Shown: positions 55,825 to 64,000 of the stretch, piece after piece
Numbering within the stretch: position 1 is the stretch's first letter
Layout: each line of letters starts with the position of its first letter
NCBI GenBank assembly: GCA_015277795.1
Contig: CP063848.1
Coordinates: 496,001-560,000 of the forward strand
Direction: 5' to 3'
Source: Massilia sp. UMI-21
GTDB taxonomy: Bacteria > Pseudomonadota > Gammaproteobacteria > Burkholderiales > Burkholderiaceae_D
Length of the DNA: 64,000 nucleotides
The notes under the pieces: generated by a model
What the model saw: the letters and a program-made list of their open reading frames with translations, nothing else
What the model was told of the DNA's origin: nothing
Databases searched by the model: none
Position numbers and translations under genes: made by a program

Positions 55825-57057
55825 ATGCGCAGCTACGTGGTGGGCGGCGCCGTGCGCGACGAGCTGCTCGGCCGTCCCGTTGCCGACCGCGACCACGTGG
55901 TGGTCGGCGCCACCCCGGAGCACATGCTGGCACTGGGCTTTCGGCCGGTCGGCAAGGATTTTCCGGTCTTCCTGCACCCCGACACGCACGAGGAATACGC
56001 GCTCGCCCGCACCGAGCGCAAGACCGCGCCGGGCTACCACGGCTTCGTCTTCCATACCTCGCCGGACGTGACGCTGGAAGACGACCTGGTGCGGCGCGAC
56101 CTCACCATCAATGCGATGGCGCGCGCCGACGACGGCAGCATCGTCGACCCCTACGATGGGCAGGCCGACCTGCGTGCGCGCATTTTCCGCCACGTGTCCG
56201 GCGCCTTCGCCGAGGACCCGGTGCGCATCCTGCGCCTGGCGCGCTTCGCCGCGCGCTTTCCGGACTTCCGTGTCCACGACACGACCAATGCGCTGATGCG
56301 CCGCATGGTCGACGCAGGAGAGGTCGACGCCCTGGTGCCCGAGCGCGTCTGGCAGGAGTTGTCGCGCGGGCTGATGGAAGAACGGCCCTCGCGCATGTTC
56401 GCCGTGCTGCGCGACTGCGGCGCATTGGTGCGCATCCTGCCCGAACTCGACGCCCTGTGGGGCGTGCCGCAGGCGCCGCTGCACGATCCGGAAACCGATA
56501 CCGGCGTGCACGTCATGCTGGTGATCGACTACGCGGCGACGCAAGCGCTGCCGCTCGAGGTGCGCTTCGCCGCCCTGGTGCACGACCTGGGCAAGGGCGC
56601 TACGCCCGACCCGCACGGGCCGGCCCGGCACGGCCACGAATGCCTCGGCACGCAGCTGGTGACGCAGCTCTGCAAGCGCCTCAAGCTGCCCAACGAATGC
56701 CGCGACCTGGCCCTGATGACGGCGCGCGAACACGGCAACGTCAGCCGCGCCCTGGCGCTGCGGGCCGACACCATCGTCACCCTGTTCGAGCGCTGCGACG
56801 CCTTCCGCAAGCCGGAGCGTTTCGCGCAGATGCTGCTGGCGTGCGAGTGCGATGCGCGCGGGCGCGGGCACGAAACGCACCCGATGCGCTTCCAGGACTA
56901 TCCGCAGCGGCCCCACCTGCTGCGCGCGCTGGAGGTCGCACGCGCCGTCAACGCCGGCGAGGTCGCGGCGCGCCATGCCGGGCAGCGCGCGCAGATTCCC
57001 GAAGCCGTGCACGCGGCGCGGGTGGCCGCGGTCGAGGCGGCGCTGCGCGAGCCCTAG
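55825..57057 (+). CDS. cca: CCA-adding tRNA nucleotidyltransferase with HD domain
   Basis: Adds or repairs the 3' CCA of tRNAs. The 410-residue protein starts at the signature SYVVGGAVRDELLGRPVADRDHVVVG (in parts), with the metal-binding Asp pair in VADRDHVV, the RRDLTINAMA motif, EDPVRILRLARFAAR, and a C-terminal HD phosphohydrolase domain (VHDLGKGATPDPHG, HGHECLG) as in the gamma/betaproteobacterial enzymes. The ATG at 55825 gives the usual start; GTG codons at 55804 and 55813 are alternatives, and AAGGG at 55800-55804 is best spaced for the latter. It lies just after the GST gene. Confidence 0.94.
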   Translation: MRSYVVGGAVRDELLGRPVADRDHVVVGATPEHMLALGFRPVGKDFPVFLHPDTHEEYALARTERKTAPGYHGFVFHTSPDVTLEDDLVRRDLTINAMARADDGSIVDPYDGQADLRARIFRHVSGAFAEDPVRILRLARFAARFPDFRVHDTTNALMRRMVDAGEVDALVPERVWQELSRGLMEERPSRMFAVLRDCGALVRILPELDALWGVPQAPLHDPETDTGVHVMLVIDYAATQALPLEVRFAALVHDLGKGATPDPHGPARHGHECLGTQLVTQLCKRLKLPNECRDLALMTAREHGNVSRALALRADTIVTLFERCDAFRKPERFAQMLLACECDARGRGHETHPMRFQDYPQRPHLLRALEVARAVNAGEVAARHAGQRAQIPEAVHAARVAAVEAALREP

Positions 57058-57165
57058 GGTGACCGGGTCCGCCCGGCCGGATCCGCTACGGTGCACGACT
57101 GTTCCGCCAGCATTTGCTATCCTTCGCCAGATAACAATGTGAAATCGATGTCATCGGAGGACAAG

Positions 57166-58710
57166 ATGGTTGCCGTGCTGGCGCAGCGTGTAGCGAGCTT
57201 GAAACCGCGTCGCCGCCTGCAACTTGCCGGCCTGGTGGTGCTGGTACTGGCCTTGCTGCTCGCTTTTTTCTATATTCGCTCGGAAGGAACCGATCCCGAG
57301 GTCCGCAACGACGTGATGCTCAACCTGCGCGAGCTGGAAAAGCTCGACGCCGAGTGGGACGCCAATATCCTGCGCGCCCACATCGGCCGCGCGCCTCCCG
57401 CGGCCCAGCTCACCACCCAACTGCCGCGCATGCGCGAGCTCACCGCCCGCCTCGGCGAGGCGGTGCCGGCTTCCGGCCCGGCAGTCCGGGCCGCCTTCAC
57501 CCAGCTGCGCGACGCCATGCAGCGCAAGGAGTTGCTCACCATCCAGTTCGGGCGCCAGAACCCGCCGCTGCGCGAGGCGCTGAGCTACCTGCCGCCGGCG
57601 GTGGCCGACCTCAAGACCGAGCTCGGCGGCATTGAGGGGGCGCTGGCGCCGGCGCGCCTGGTGGTGCGCCTGGATGCCTCGCTCAATGCGCTGCTCACCG
57701 AGATCCTGCGCTACAACGTCGTGCCCAGCCCGCCGCTGGCGGCGCGCATCGAGGAGATCCTGGGCGATATCGCGGCCCAGGAGATCGCCTTTTCGCCGGC
57801 CGTGGTCGAGAAGATGGATGCCATCATCAAGGCCGCCCGTGTGATCCTCGAGAAGCGCCCGCTGGAAAACCGGCTCGAGTCGCAGATCGCCGCCGCCGGC
57901 ACCGGCGCCGCCCTCGACCGCCTGGGGCGCGAATTCGACCGTACTTTCGACGCCGCGCTGGCGGTGCGCGAGCGCTTCCGCGGCTACCTGCTCGCCTACT
58001 CGGTGTTCTTGCTGCTGCTGCTGGCCTATGCCGGCATGCGGCTGCGCCGTACCTACCGCATCATCGGCGAGGTCAACCATCGCCTGCAGGCGGCCAACGA
58101 AAACCTCGAGCACCGCGTCGCCGAGCGCACCGCCGAGCTGGAGGCGCAATCCAGGCAGCTCGAGCGCCTGGCCCAGCACGACAGCCTGACCGGCCTGATC
58201 AACTACCGCCAGCTGACCCGCCTGCTGGAGCGCGCGCTGGCCCGCGCCACCCGCCGCGATTCGGTGGTGGTCATCATGTTCATCGACCTGGACGGCTTCA
58301 AGCTCGTCAACGACACCTACGGCCATGCGACCGGCGACCTGGTGCTGCAGATGGTGGCGCGCCGGGTCCAGGAAAAGCTGCGCGCCGAGGATGCGCTGGC
58401 GCGCCTGGGCGGCGACGAGTTCGTCATCATGCTCGAAGACGTCGCCTCGCGCGAAGGCGCGCTGCGGGTGGCCCAGCTGGCGCTCGACCAGATCAAGGCG
58501 GTGACCGAGGCGGACGGCAATCCGGTCTCGATCTCGGCCAGCATCGGCATTTCCAGCGCCCGCGGCCAAGTGGGCGCGGCGCGCGGCTCGGCGGCACTGC
58601 TGGCCGAGGCCGACAAGGCGATGTACGAGGCCAAGCAGTCGGGCAAGGGCGTGTTCGTGGTCAGTCCGGCAAGCCAGTGGATCGTTCCGGTGCAGCACAG
58701 CGGGCAATAG
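57166..58710 (+). CDS. Membrane GGDEF diguanylate cyclase
   Basis: A 514-residue protein that makes cyclic di-GMP: first membrane helix (about residues 18-40), a periplasmic helical sensor region (about 45-275) rich in Arg/Leu/Ala, second helix (about 276-295), a coiled-coil linker (NLEHRVAERTAELEAQSRQLERL) and the GGDEF domain. The active site is the exact GGDEF at residues 415-419 and an RxxD inhibitory site (RAED) lies five residues before it. The ATG at 57166 has GGAGG five bases upstream, better than the ATG at 57148. No partner gene adjoins. Confidence 0.92.
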   Translation: MVAVLAQRVASLKPRRRLQLAGLVVLVLALLLAFFYIRSEGTDPEVRNDVMLNLRELEKLDAEWDANILRAHIGRAPPAAQLTTQLPRMRELTARLGEAVPASGPAVRAAFTQLRDAMQRKELLTIQFGRQNPPLREALSYLPPAVADLKTELGGIEGALAPARLVVRLDASLNALLTEILRYNVVPSPPLAARIEEILGDIAAQEIAFSPAVVEKMDAIIKAARVILEKRPLENRLESQIAAAGTGAALDRLGREFDRTFDAALAVRERFRGYLLAYSVFLLLLLAYAGMRLRRTYRIIGEVNHRLQAANENLEHRVAERTAELEAQSRQLERLAQHDSLTGLINYRQLTRLLERALARATRRDSVVVIMFIDLDGFKLVNDTYGHATGDLVLQMVARRVQEKLRAEDALARLGGDEFVIMLEDVASREGALRVAQLALDQIKAVTEADGNPVSISASIGISSARGQVGAARGSAALLAEADKAMYEAKQSGKGVFVVSPASQWIVPVQHSGQ

Positions 58711-58762
58711 CGGAATCCGCTACAATTCCGCCATTGCTGCACTGCACAAAAGGATCGCGAGA

Positions 58763-59425
58763 ATGTTGGACAACCCGCTGCGTCGCTGGCTGAAGGGCCT
58801 TGGCGGCAAGGATCATGGCAAGCCCGGCCGTCCGACCGTGCTGGTCAAGGAATTGGGCGAGCGCGACCGCCGCCGCATCCTGCGCCATTTCCTGGCGCTG
58901 GACGACAAGGATCGCCTGCTGCGTTTCGGCAGCGTCATCCCGGACGACGCGATCGCCACGTACGTCGGCAAGATCGATTTCCGGCACGACATCGTGTTCG
59001 GCGTGCTGAACCGCGTGTTCCAGCTGGTCGGCGTGGGGCACCTTGCCTTCGCCAAGGCCGACAAGGGCAAGCCGACGCAAAAGGAACGGGTGGCCGAGTT
59101 CGGCGTCTCGGTCTCGGCGTCGGCGCGCGGGATGGGCGTCGGCTCGCGCCTGTTCCAGCGGGCGGCCATCCACTGCCGCAATGCGGACGTGGATACCCTG
59201 TACATGCAATGCCTGACCTCGAACCAGACCATGATGCACATCGCGCGCAAGGCAGGCATGGAGATCAAGCGCGAATACGGCGAGGCCGACGCCTACCTGC
59301 GGCTGCCGCCGCCGAGTCCCGGGAGCGTGATGGCGGAGGCGCTGCAAGAGCAGTGGGCCATGATCGATTACAACGTCAAGGCCAATGCGCGCGCCGCGGT
59401 GAAGTGGCTGACGCCTAAGAAGTAG
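58763..59425 (+). CDS. GNAT-family N-acetyltransferase
   Basis: A 220-residue protein with the GNAT acetyl-CoA loop in VSVSASARGMGVGSRLFQRAAIHCRN (in parts; the R/Q-x-x-G-x-G/A pattern reads RGMGVGS). Before it LRFGSVIPDDAIATYVGKIDF and VGVGHLAFAKAD form the first strands. Acetylated substrate unknown. The start follows AAAGGATCGCGAGA. Its stop codon TAG (59423-59425) lies inside the first bases of repeat copy D, so the element has landed exactly at the end of the reading frame. Confidence 0.85.
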   Translation: MLDNPLRRWLKGLGGKDHGKPGRPTVLVKELGERDRRRILRHFLALDDKDRLLRFGSVIPDDAIATYVGKIDFRHDIVFGVLNRVFQLVGVGHLAFAKADKGKPTQKERVAEFGVSVSASARGMGVGSRLFQRAAIHCRNADVDTLYMQCLTSNQTMMHIARKAGMEIKREYGEADAYLRLPPPSPGSVMAEALQEQWAMIDYNVKANARAAVKWLTPKK

Positions 59426-59530
59426 GGTGGTCGGCTATGCCGACCGCGCGTTCAACGAAACATCGCATACGACGGCGCTGGCTACGGCAGTGCGGTTTGA
59501 ACGCGCGGACGGCGAAGCCGTCCACCCTAC
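59422..59530. repeat. Dispersed inverted-repeat element, copy D
   Basis: The shortest copy, 109 bp, bounded by GTAGGGTGG (59422-59430) and CCACCCTAC (59522-59530), with inner pair CCGCGCGTTCAA (59444-59455) and TTGAACGCGCGG (59497-59508) and short hairpins TCGGC/GCCGA and GACGGC/GCCGTC next to the ends. It fills the whole gap between the GNAT gene and the convergent Lrp gene, supplying the GNAT stop codon and ending 2 bp before the Lrp stop. Confidence 0.88.
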
Positions 59531-59532
59531 GC

Positions 59533-60048
59533 TCATCCGGCAACGGGCAACGCCGTCGTCTCCTTGATCCTCTGCAGTGCAAAACTCGATTTCACATCCA
59601 GCACCGCCGGGTGCTTGAGCAGGGTCCCCATCATGAAGCGCGAGAAGTGGTCCATGTCTTCCACGTGCACGCGCAGCAAAAAATCCATCTCGCCGGTCAT
59701 CGCGTAGCAGGCCACCACTTCCGGCCAGGTGCCCACCGACACCGCGAAGTCATTGCGCGGCGAGGTGGCCGGCAGCCCCGGGCCGCCACGCGCCCCGCCT
59801 GCCACTTCACTGTGCTTTTCCAGGCGCACGTTCACATAGGCCAGCAGACCCAGCCCGATCTTGTCCGGATCGACCAGGGCCACGTACTGGCGGATCACGC
59901 CCGCTTCTTCGAGCCGCTTGATGCGGCGCAGGCAAGGGGAAGGGGACAGGTTGACACGCTCGGCAACGTCCTGGTTCGACAGCCGGCCGTCGGTCTGCAG
60001 CACGGCCAGGATCTTGCGGTCAGTCTTGTCGAGCTCGATTTTTGACAT
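59533..60048 (-). CDS. Lrp/AsnC-family transcriptional regulator
   Basis: A 171-residue regulator with N-terminal HTH (DKTDRKILAVLQTDGRLSNQDVAERVNLSPSPCLRRIKRLEEAG, in parts) and a C-terminal RAM ligand domain (VVACYAMTGEMDFLLRVHVEDMDHFSRFM). Compared with ordinary Lrp proteins a Gly/Ala/Pro-rich insert of roughly 10-15 residues (GGARGGPGLPATSPRND) sits in the first strand-helix of the RAM domain. It is divergent from the indolepyruvate oxidoreductase gene, whose substrates are amino-acid-derived 2-oxo acids, so it probably controls that gene. Confidence 0.92.
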   Translation of the reverse strand: MSKIELDKTDRKILAVLQTDGRLSNQDVAERVNLSPSPCLRRIKRLEEAGVIRQYVALVDPDKIGLGLLAYVNVRLEKHSEVAGGARGGPGLPATSPRNDFAVSVGTWPEVVACYAMTGEMDFLLRVHVEDMDHFSRFMMGTLLKHPAVLDVKSSFALQRIKETTALPVAG

Positions 60049-60077
60049 GTTTTCCTCAGTGGATTCGCGAACCCGGC

Positions 60078-60148
60078 AATTTTATTGCGCAAATTCGTCG
60101 GCGGGGGGAATTGTTTGGAATTTAATGCCGGATAGGCGGGACTATACT
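60078..60148 (+). promoter_or_regulatory. Candidate Lrp operator and oxidoreductase promoter
   Basis: In the gap between the divergent regulator and the oxidoreductase gene lies AATTTTATTGCGCAAATT (60078-60095), centred on the palindrome TTGCGCAA with AATTT/AAATT flanks, an AT-rich dyad of the kind Lrp proteins bind. TTTAAT (60121-60126) and TATACT (60143-60148), 16 bp apart, may be the promoter. By-eye calls. Confidence 0.4.
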
Positions 60149-60253
60149 GTGCGCCTTACTGGATCAGGCCGACCCAACCCGGCCCTGCGCGCCCCAACGG
60201 CCATCAAGAGCCCGCGCCCGTGCATCCCTGGCGACAGATTACGGAGACACCGC

Positions 60254-63200
60254 ATGAACGCACCGACCGAACGCGCCAACCTGGCGCTGCCCCAGCACGA
60301 CATCACTTTGGACGACAAGTGGACTCTGGACCGCGGCCGCGCGTTCATGACCGGCACCCAAGCCCTGGTGCGCCTGCCGATGCTCCAACGCGAGCGCGAC
60401 CTCAAGGCCGGCCTGAACACCGCCGGCTACATCACCGGCTACCGCGGCTCGCCGGTCACCGCCGTCGACCAGACCGCGATGAAGGCGAAGAAGCACCTCG
60501 ACGCCCACCACGTCAAGTTTCACCCGGGCATGAACGAAGACCTGGCGGCAACCGCCGTCTGGGGTACCCAGCAGACGAATCTCTATAAGGACGCCAAGTA
60601 CGACGGCGTGTTTGCCATGTGGTACGGCAAGGGTCCGGGCGTGGACCGCTGCGGCGACGTCTTCAAGCACGGCAACAATGCCGGCTCTTCGCAGCACGGC
60701 GGGGTGCTGGTGCTGGCCGGCGACGACCATGCGGCCAAGTCCTCGTCGACGGCGCACCAGTCCGACCACATCCTGACCCACTGCGGCATCCCGGTCCTGT
60801 ACCCGTCCTCGGTACAGGAATACCTGGATTTCGGCCTGCACGCCTGGGCCATGAGCCGCTACACCGGCCTGTGGGTGTCGATGAAGTGCGTCACCGACAT
60901 CATCGAGTCGGGCGCCGTGGTCGATCTCGACCCGGACCGCGTCCAGATCACGCTGCCGACCGACTTCGAGCTGCCCCCTGGCGGCCTGAACATCCGCTGG
61001 CCGGACGCCGTGCTGGAGCAGGAAGTCCGCATGAGCAACTTCAAGTGGTACGCCGCGCTGGCCTATGCGCGCGCCAACAAGCTCAACCGCATCATCTGGG
61101 ACAGCCGGAAGCCGAAGATCGGCATCATCACTGCGGGCAAGAGCTATGTCGATACCCGCCAGGCCCTGGCCGACCTCGGCATCGACGAGCAAGCCGCAGC
61201 CGACATCGGCCTGCGCCTGTACAAGGTCGGCATGACCTGGCCGCTCGAATCCGAAGGCGTGCACGAGTTCGCGCGTGGCCTGGACGAGATCCTGGTGGTC
61301 GAAGAAAAGCGCCAGGTGATGGAATACGCGCTCAAGGAAGCCCTGTACAACCTGCCGGACGGCGAGCGCCCGCGCGTGGTCGGCAAGTTCGACGACACCG
61401 GCGAATGGAGCAACAAGGACCGCATGGGCCACGGCGACTGGCTGCTGCCGGCCACCTACGAGCTGAACCCGGCGCAGATTGCGCGCGCCATCGCTTCGCG
61501 CATCTCGCACTACTGCGCCGGCCACCCGGTCGAGCAGCGCGTGAAAGAGCGCATCGCCTACCTGGAGAACAAGGAGCTGGTGCTGAAGAGCATCCCGGCC
61601 AAGGCGAATCCGGAAACCGACCGCATTCCCTATTTCTGCTCGGGCTGCCCGCACAACAGCTCGACCAAGGTGCCGGAGGGCTCGCGCGCCATGGCCGGCA
61701 TCGGCTGCCACTACATGGTGCTGTGGATGGACCGCGAAACCTCCACCTTCACCCACATGGGCGCCGAGGGCACGACCTGGATCGGCCAGTCGCCGTTCAC
61801 CGACGAGAAGCACGTGTTCGTGAACCTGGGCGACGGCACCTATTTCCACTCGGGCATCCTGGCGATCCGCGCGGCCGTGGCCGCGAAGGTCAACATCACG
61901 TACAAAATCCTGTACAACGACGCGGTCGCGATGACCGGCGGCCAGAACGTCGACGGTCCGCTCGATCCGGGCATGATCACGCGCCAGATCGCCGCCGAAG
62001 GCGTGCGTCCGATCATCGTCGTCACCGACGAGCCCGAAAAATACCCGGACGACTACGCCTGGGCCGAGGGCGTCACCGTGCGCCACCGTTCCGAGCTGAT
62101 GGACGTGCAGAAGGAACTGCGCGAGATGCCGGGCGTGTCGGCCGTGATCTACGACCAGACCTGCGCCTCCGAAAAGCGCCGCCGCCGCAAGAAAGGCGAG
62201 TTCCCCGACCCGGCCAAGCGCGCCGTCATCAACGAAGCCGTGTGCGAAGGCTGCGGCGACTGCTCGGTGCAGTCGAACTGCCTGTCGGTCGAGCCGCTGG
62301 AAACCGAACTGGGCCGCAAACGCCAGATCAACCAGTCTTCGTGCAACAAGGACTTTTCTTGCGTCTCCGGCTTCTGCCCGAGTTTCGTCACCGTCGAAGG
62401 CGGCGGCCTGAAGAAGCCCAAGAAAGCCGCGAGCGCCGACGCCACGCCTCCCAGCCTGCCGATGCCGAGCATCCCGTCGGTGGCCGAGCCCTTCGGCATC
62501 CTGATCGCCGGCGTCGGCGGCACAGGTGTCGTCACCGTCGGCCAGATCCTGGCGGTGGCGGCCCACGTCGAAGGCAAGGGCGCCGTCGTGCTCGACCAGT
62601 CGGGCCTGGCCCAGAAGGGCGGTCCGGTGATGTCGCACGTGCGCCTGGCCGAGCACCAGGCCGACCTGCACTCGACCCGCGTCGGCACCGGTAGCGCCGA
62701 CCTGGTGATCGGTTGCGACCAGATCGTCGCTGCCTCCCGCGATGCCCTGAGCCGCATGGGCGAGGGCCGCACCTGGGCCGCCGTCAATTCGACCGGCGCC
62801 ACGACCGCGGCTTTCGTCAAGAATCCGGACTGGCAGTTCCCGGCCGAGGGGTCGAAGGGCGCCATCCTGCAGGCCTGCGGCGCCGACAATGTCGACTTCG
62901 TCGACGCCGGCAAGATCGCCACCGCCCTGATGGGCGACGCGATCGCGACCAATATGTTCATGCTGGGCTATGCCTTCCAGAAGGGGCGCGTGCCGCTGGC
63001 CGAGGCCTCGCTGCTCAAGGCGATCGAACTGAATGGCGTCTCGGTGCCGTTCAACAAGGCCGCCTTCCACTGGGGCCGTAGCGCCGCCCACGACCTGGCC
63101 GCGGTGAAGAAGTTGACGACGCCGGCCCAGGTGATCGAGTTCAAGCGCAGCCAGACCCTGGACGAAGTCATCGCCCGCCGTGTCGAACTGCTGACCGCTT

Positions 63201-63817
63201 ACCAGAACGCCGCCTATGCCGCGCAGTACAAGGCCTTCGTGGACCAGGTGCGCGCCCACGAGGCGAAACTCGACGGTGGCAAGCGTGGCACCCGCCTGAC
63301 CGAAGCCGTGGCGCGCTACTTCTACAAGCTGATGGCCTACAAGGACGAGTATGAAGTCGCGCGACTGCATACCGACCCGACGTTCAAAGCCAAGATCGCG
63401 AACATGTTTGAGGGCGACATCAAGCTCAAGTTCCACCTGGCGCCGCCGCTGCTGGCCAAGCACGACAAGGAAGGCCGCGCGCTGAAGAAGGAATACGGCG
63501 CGTGGATGATGGGCGCGTTCGGCGTGCTGGCCAAGCTGAAAGGCCTGCGCGGCACCCCGTTCGACCCGTTCGGCTACACCGCCGAGCGGCGCACCGAACG
63601 TGGGCTGATCCAGGAATACCGCCAGACCGTCGAGACGCTGCTGCCGAAGCTGACGCCCGAGAACCTGGCCCAAGCGGTGGCGATCGCCAGCATCCCGGAA
63701 AACATCCGCGGCTATGGCCACGTGAAGGAGCGCCACCTGAAGGCGGCCAGGCAGAAGGAAGCGACCCTGCTCGCGGCCTTCCACCATCCCGCCGGCGACA
63801 GCGCACGCGTCGCTTGA
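60254..63817 (+). CDS. Indolepyruvate ferredoxin oxidoreductase, fused subunits
   Basis: A 1187-residue thiamine-pyrophosphate enzyme that oxidatively decarboxylates indolepyruvate or other aryl 2-oxo acids to acyl-CoA, passing electrons to ferredoxin. Order: an N-terminal alpha-type part (LNTAGYITGYRGSPV, VKFHPGMNEDLAATAVWGTQQ), a TPP-binding beta-type part (FCSGCPHNSSTKVPEGSRAM, GAEGTTWIGQSPFT), an iron-sulfur segment near residue 664 (CEGCGDCSVQSNC, CNKDFSC), and a C-terminal gamma-type domain from about residue 750 (GVGGTGVVTVGQIL, LDQSGLAQKGGPV). GGAG lies 7 bp before the ATG. It stands opposite an Lrp regulator, suggesting amino-acid-catabolic control. Confidence 0.95.
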   Translation: MNAPTERANLALPQHDITLDDKWTLDRGRAFMTGTQALVRLPMLQRERDLKAGLNTAGYITGYRGSPVTAVDQTAMKAKKHLDAHHVKFHPGMNEDLAATAVWGTQQTNLYKDAKYDGVFAMWYGKGPGVDRCGDVFKHGNNAGSSQHGGVLVLAGDDHAAKSSSTAHQSDHILTHCGIPVLYPSSVQEYLDFGLHAWAMSRYTGLWVSMKCVTDIIESGAVVDLDPDRVQITLPTDFELPPGGLNIRWPDAVLEQEVRMSNFKWYAALAYARANKLNRIIWDSRKPKIGIITAGKSYVDTRQALADLGIDEQAAADIGLRLYKVGMTWPLESEGVHEFARGLDEILVVEEKRQVMEYALKEALYNLPDGERPRVVGKFDDTGEWSNKDRMGHGDWLLPATYELNPAQIARAIASRISHYCAGHPVEQRVKERIAYLENKELVLKSIPAKANPETDRIPYFCSGCPHNSSTKVPEGSRAMAGIGCHYMVLWMDRETSTFTHMGAEGTTWIGQSPFTDEKHVFVNLGDGTYFHSGILAIRAAVAAKVNITYKILYNDAVAMTGGQNVDGPLDPGMITRQIAAEGVRPIIVVTDEPEKYPDDYAWAEGVTVRHRSELMDVQKELREMPGVSAVIYDQTCASEKRRRRKKGEFPDPAKRAVINEAVCEGCGDCSVQSNCLSVEPLETELGRKRQINQSSCNKDFSCVSGFCPSFVTVEGGGLKKPKKAASADATPPSLPMPSIPSVAEPFGILIAGVGGTGVVTVGQILAVAAHVEGKGAVVLDQSGLAQKGGPVMSHVRLAEHQADLHSTRVGTGSADLVIGCDQIVAASRDALSRMGEGRTWAAVNSTGATTAAFVKNPDWQFPAEGSKGAILQACGADNVDFVDAGKIATALMGDAIATNMFMLGYAFQKGRVPLAEASLLKAIELNGVSVPFNKAAFHWGRSAAHDLAAVKKLTTPAQVIEFKRSQTLDEVIARRVELLTAYQNAAYAAQYKAFVDQVRAHEAKLDGGKRGTRLTEAVARYFYKLMAYKDEYEVARLHTDPTFKAKIANMFEGDIKLKFHLAPPLLAKHDKEGRALKKEYGAWMMGAFGVLAKLKGLRGTPFDPFGYTAERRTERGLIQEYRQTVETLLPKLTPENLAQAVAIASIPENIRGYGHVKERHLKAARQKEATLLAAFHHPAGDSARVA

Positions 63818-63823
63818 TGACAG

Positions 63824-63860
63824 GCTGATACGGCCACCAGTTCGGCCGTATCAGCTTGAT
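63824..63860 (+). terminator. Terminator-like hairpin after oxidoreductase
   Basis: GCTGATACGGCC (63824-63835) and GGCCGTATCAGC (63844-63855) form a perfect 12-bp stem with an eight-base loop, 6 bp after the stop. Only a weak TTGAT follows, but the stem is strong. Confidence 0.7.
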
Positions 63861-63951
63861 AATACCTCGCTAGCATTTCTTGTTGTTCCTCAGACCCAAC
63901 TGTTACAGTTGGTTGCACTTGGGCCTGGTAGCCGCGTCTATAATCGGACGC

Positions 63952-64000
63952 ATGAAACCGCCATATGCACAGGGTCGTGCAACGACCGCCCCCCGCCTGA
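63952..64000 (+). CDS. Start of an unidentified gene cut by the window edge
   Basis: An ATG at 63952 opens a frame (MKPPYAQGRATTAPRL) that runs off the window after 16 codons, too short to identify. A perfect TATAAT lies at 63939-63944, only 8 bp before the ATG, with TTGCAC (63913-63918) upstream at a too-long 20-bp spacing. If that -10 is used the transcript would be leaderless or nearly so. No ribosome-binding site is visible. Confidence 0.35.
   Translation, partial: MKPPYAQGRATTAPRL

Noticed and set aside
60239..63787. A 1182-codon open frame on the minus strand
   Set aside because: It is exactly antisense to the indolepyruvate oxidoreductase gene and has the Ala/Gly/His/Arg-rich composition typical of shadow frames in GC-rich DNA; the plus-strand protein has clear family motifs.

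Overview
The window is GC-rich, densely packed chromosomal DNA from a betaproteobacterium. Gene content and order point to Burkholderiales, most likely Oxalobacteraceae of the Massilia/Telluria/Janthinobacterium kind. The pointers are the grxC-secB-gpsA and gpmA-envC-ctpA-moeB neighbourhoods, an SAH riboswitch in front of ahcY, OmpC-type betaproteobacterial porins, a DksA with a degenerate zinc finger, and an indolepyruvate ferredoxin oxidoreductase next to an Lrp-type regulator. The genus is an inference; there is no rRNA, tRNA, prophage or CRISPR array here.

Layout. 0-9.9 kb is housekeeping: the end of a DegS/DegQ-like protease, DUF2461 and cupin genes, then gpsA, an SH3 protein, secB, grxC and a membrane rhodanese on the minus strand, followed by gpmA, envC, ctpA and moeB on the plus strand. 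10.0-21.4 kb is a complete type II secretion operon in the order gspG-H-I-J-K-L-M-N-D-E-F-C, mostly with overlapping or nearly touching genes, closed by a terminator; no prepilin peptidase (gspO/pilD) is present. 21.5-27.2 kb holds two amidohydrolases, an isochorismatase-type hydrolase, a DUF1275 protein and a TMEM175-like channel. 27.3-32.2 kb has a CHASE3-GGDEF diguanylate cyclase, an HTH regulator, a small basic protein and hslVU.

32.2-34.3 kb is a short insert with visibly lower GC: a two-gene AbiE-like (type IV) toxin-antitoxin operon, an AbiEi-family antitoxin/regulator overlapping a nucleotidyltransferase toxin, preceded by an array of TGGAC/GTCCA half-sites that looks like an autoregulatory operator. 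34.3-42.0 kb is minus-strand: a STAS-like protein, dksA, a CobW GTPase, xerC, DUF484 and two porins. 42.4-46.9 kb has a Sel1-repeat protein, dapF and two tandem lipid A acyltransferase-type genes. 47.0-51.1 kb is a methyl-cycle cluster (metK, SAH riboswitch, ahcY, holin-like membrane protein, metF). 51.3-64.0 kb has 5-formyl-THF cyclo-ligase, a soluble lytic transglycosylase, an NDUFA9-like protein, a GST, the CCA-adding enzyme, a second GGDEF protein, a GNAT protein, an Lrp regulator and the 1187-residue indolepyruvate oxidoreductase.

The two signals most worth following are the AbiE-like operon with its half-site array, and a dispersed intergenic element present four times (8.9, 29.8, 51.2 and 59.4 kb). 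Each copy is bounded by a perfect 9-bp inverted repeat GTAGGGTGG/CCACCCTAC and carries an inner inverted pair built on GCGTTCAA/TTGAACGC. It looks like a REP/BIME- or MITE-like family.
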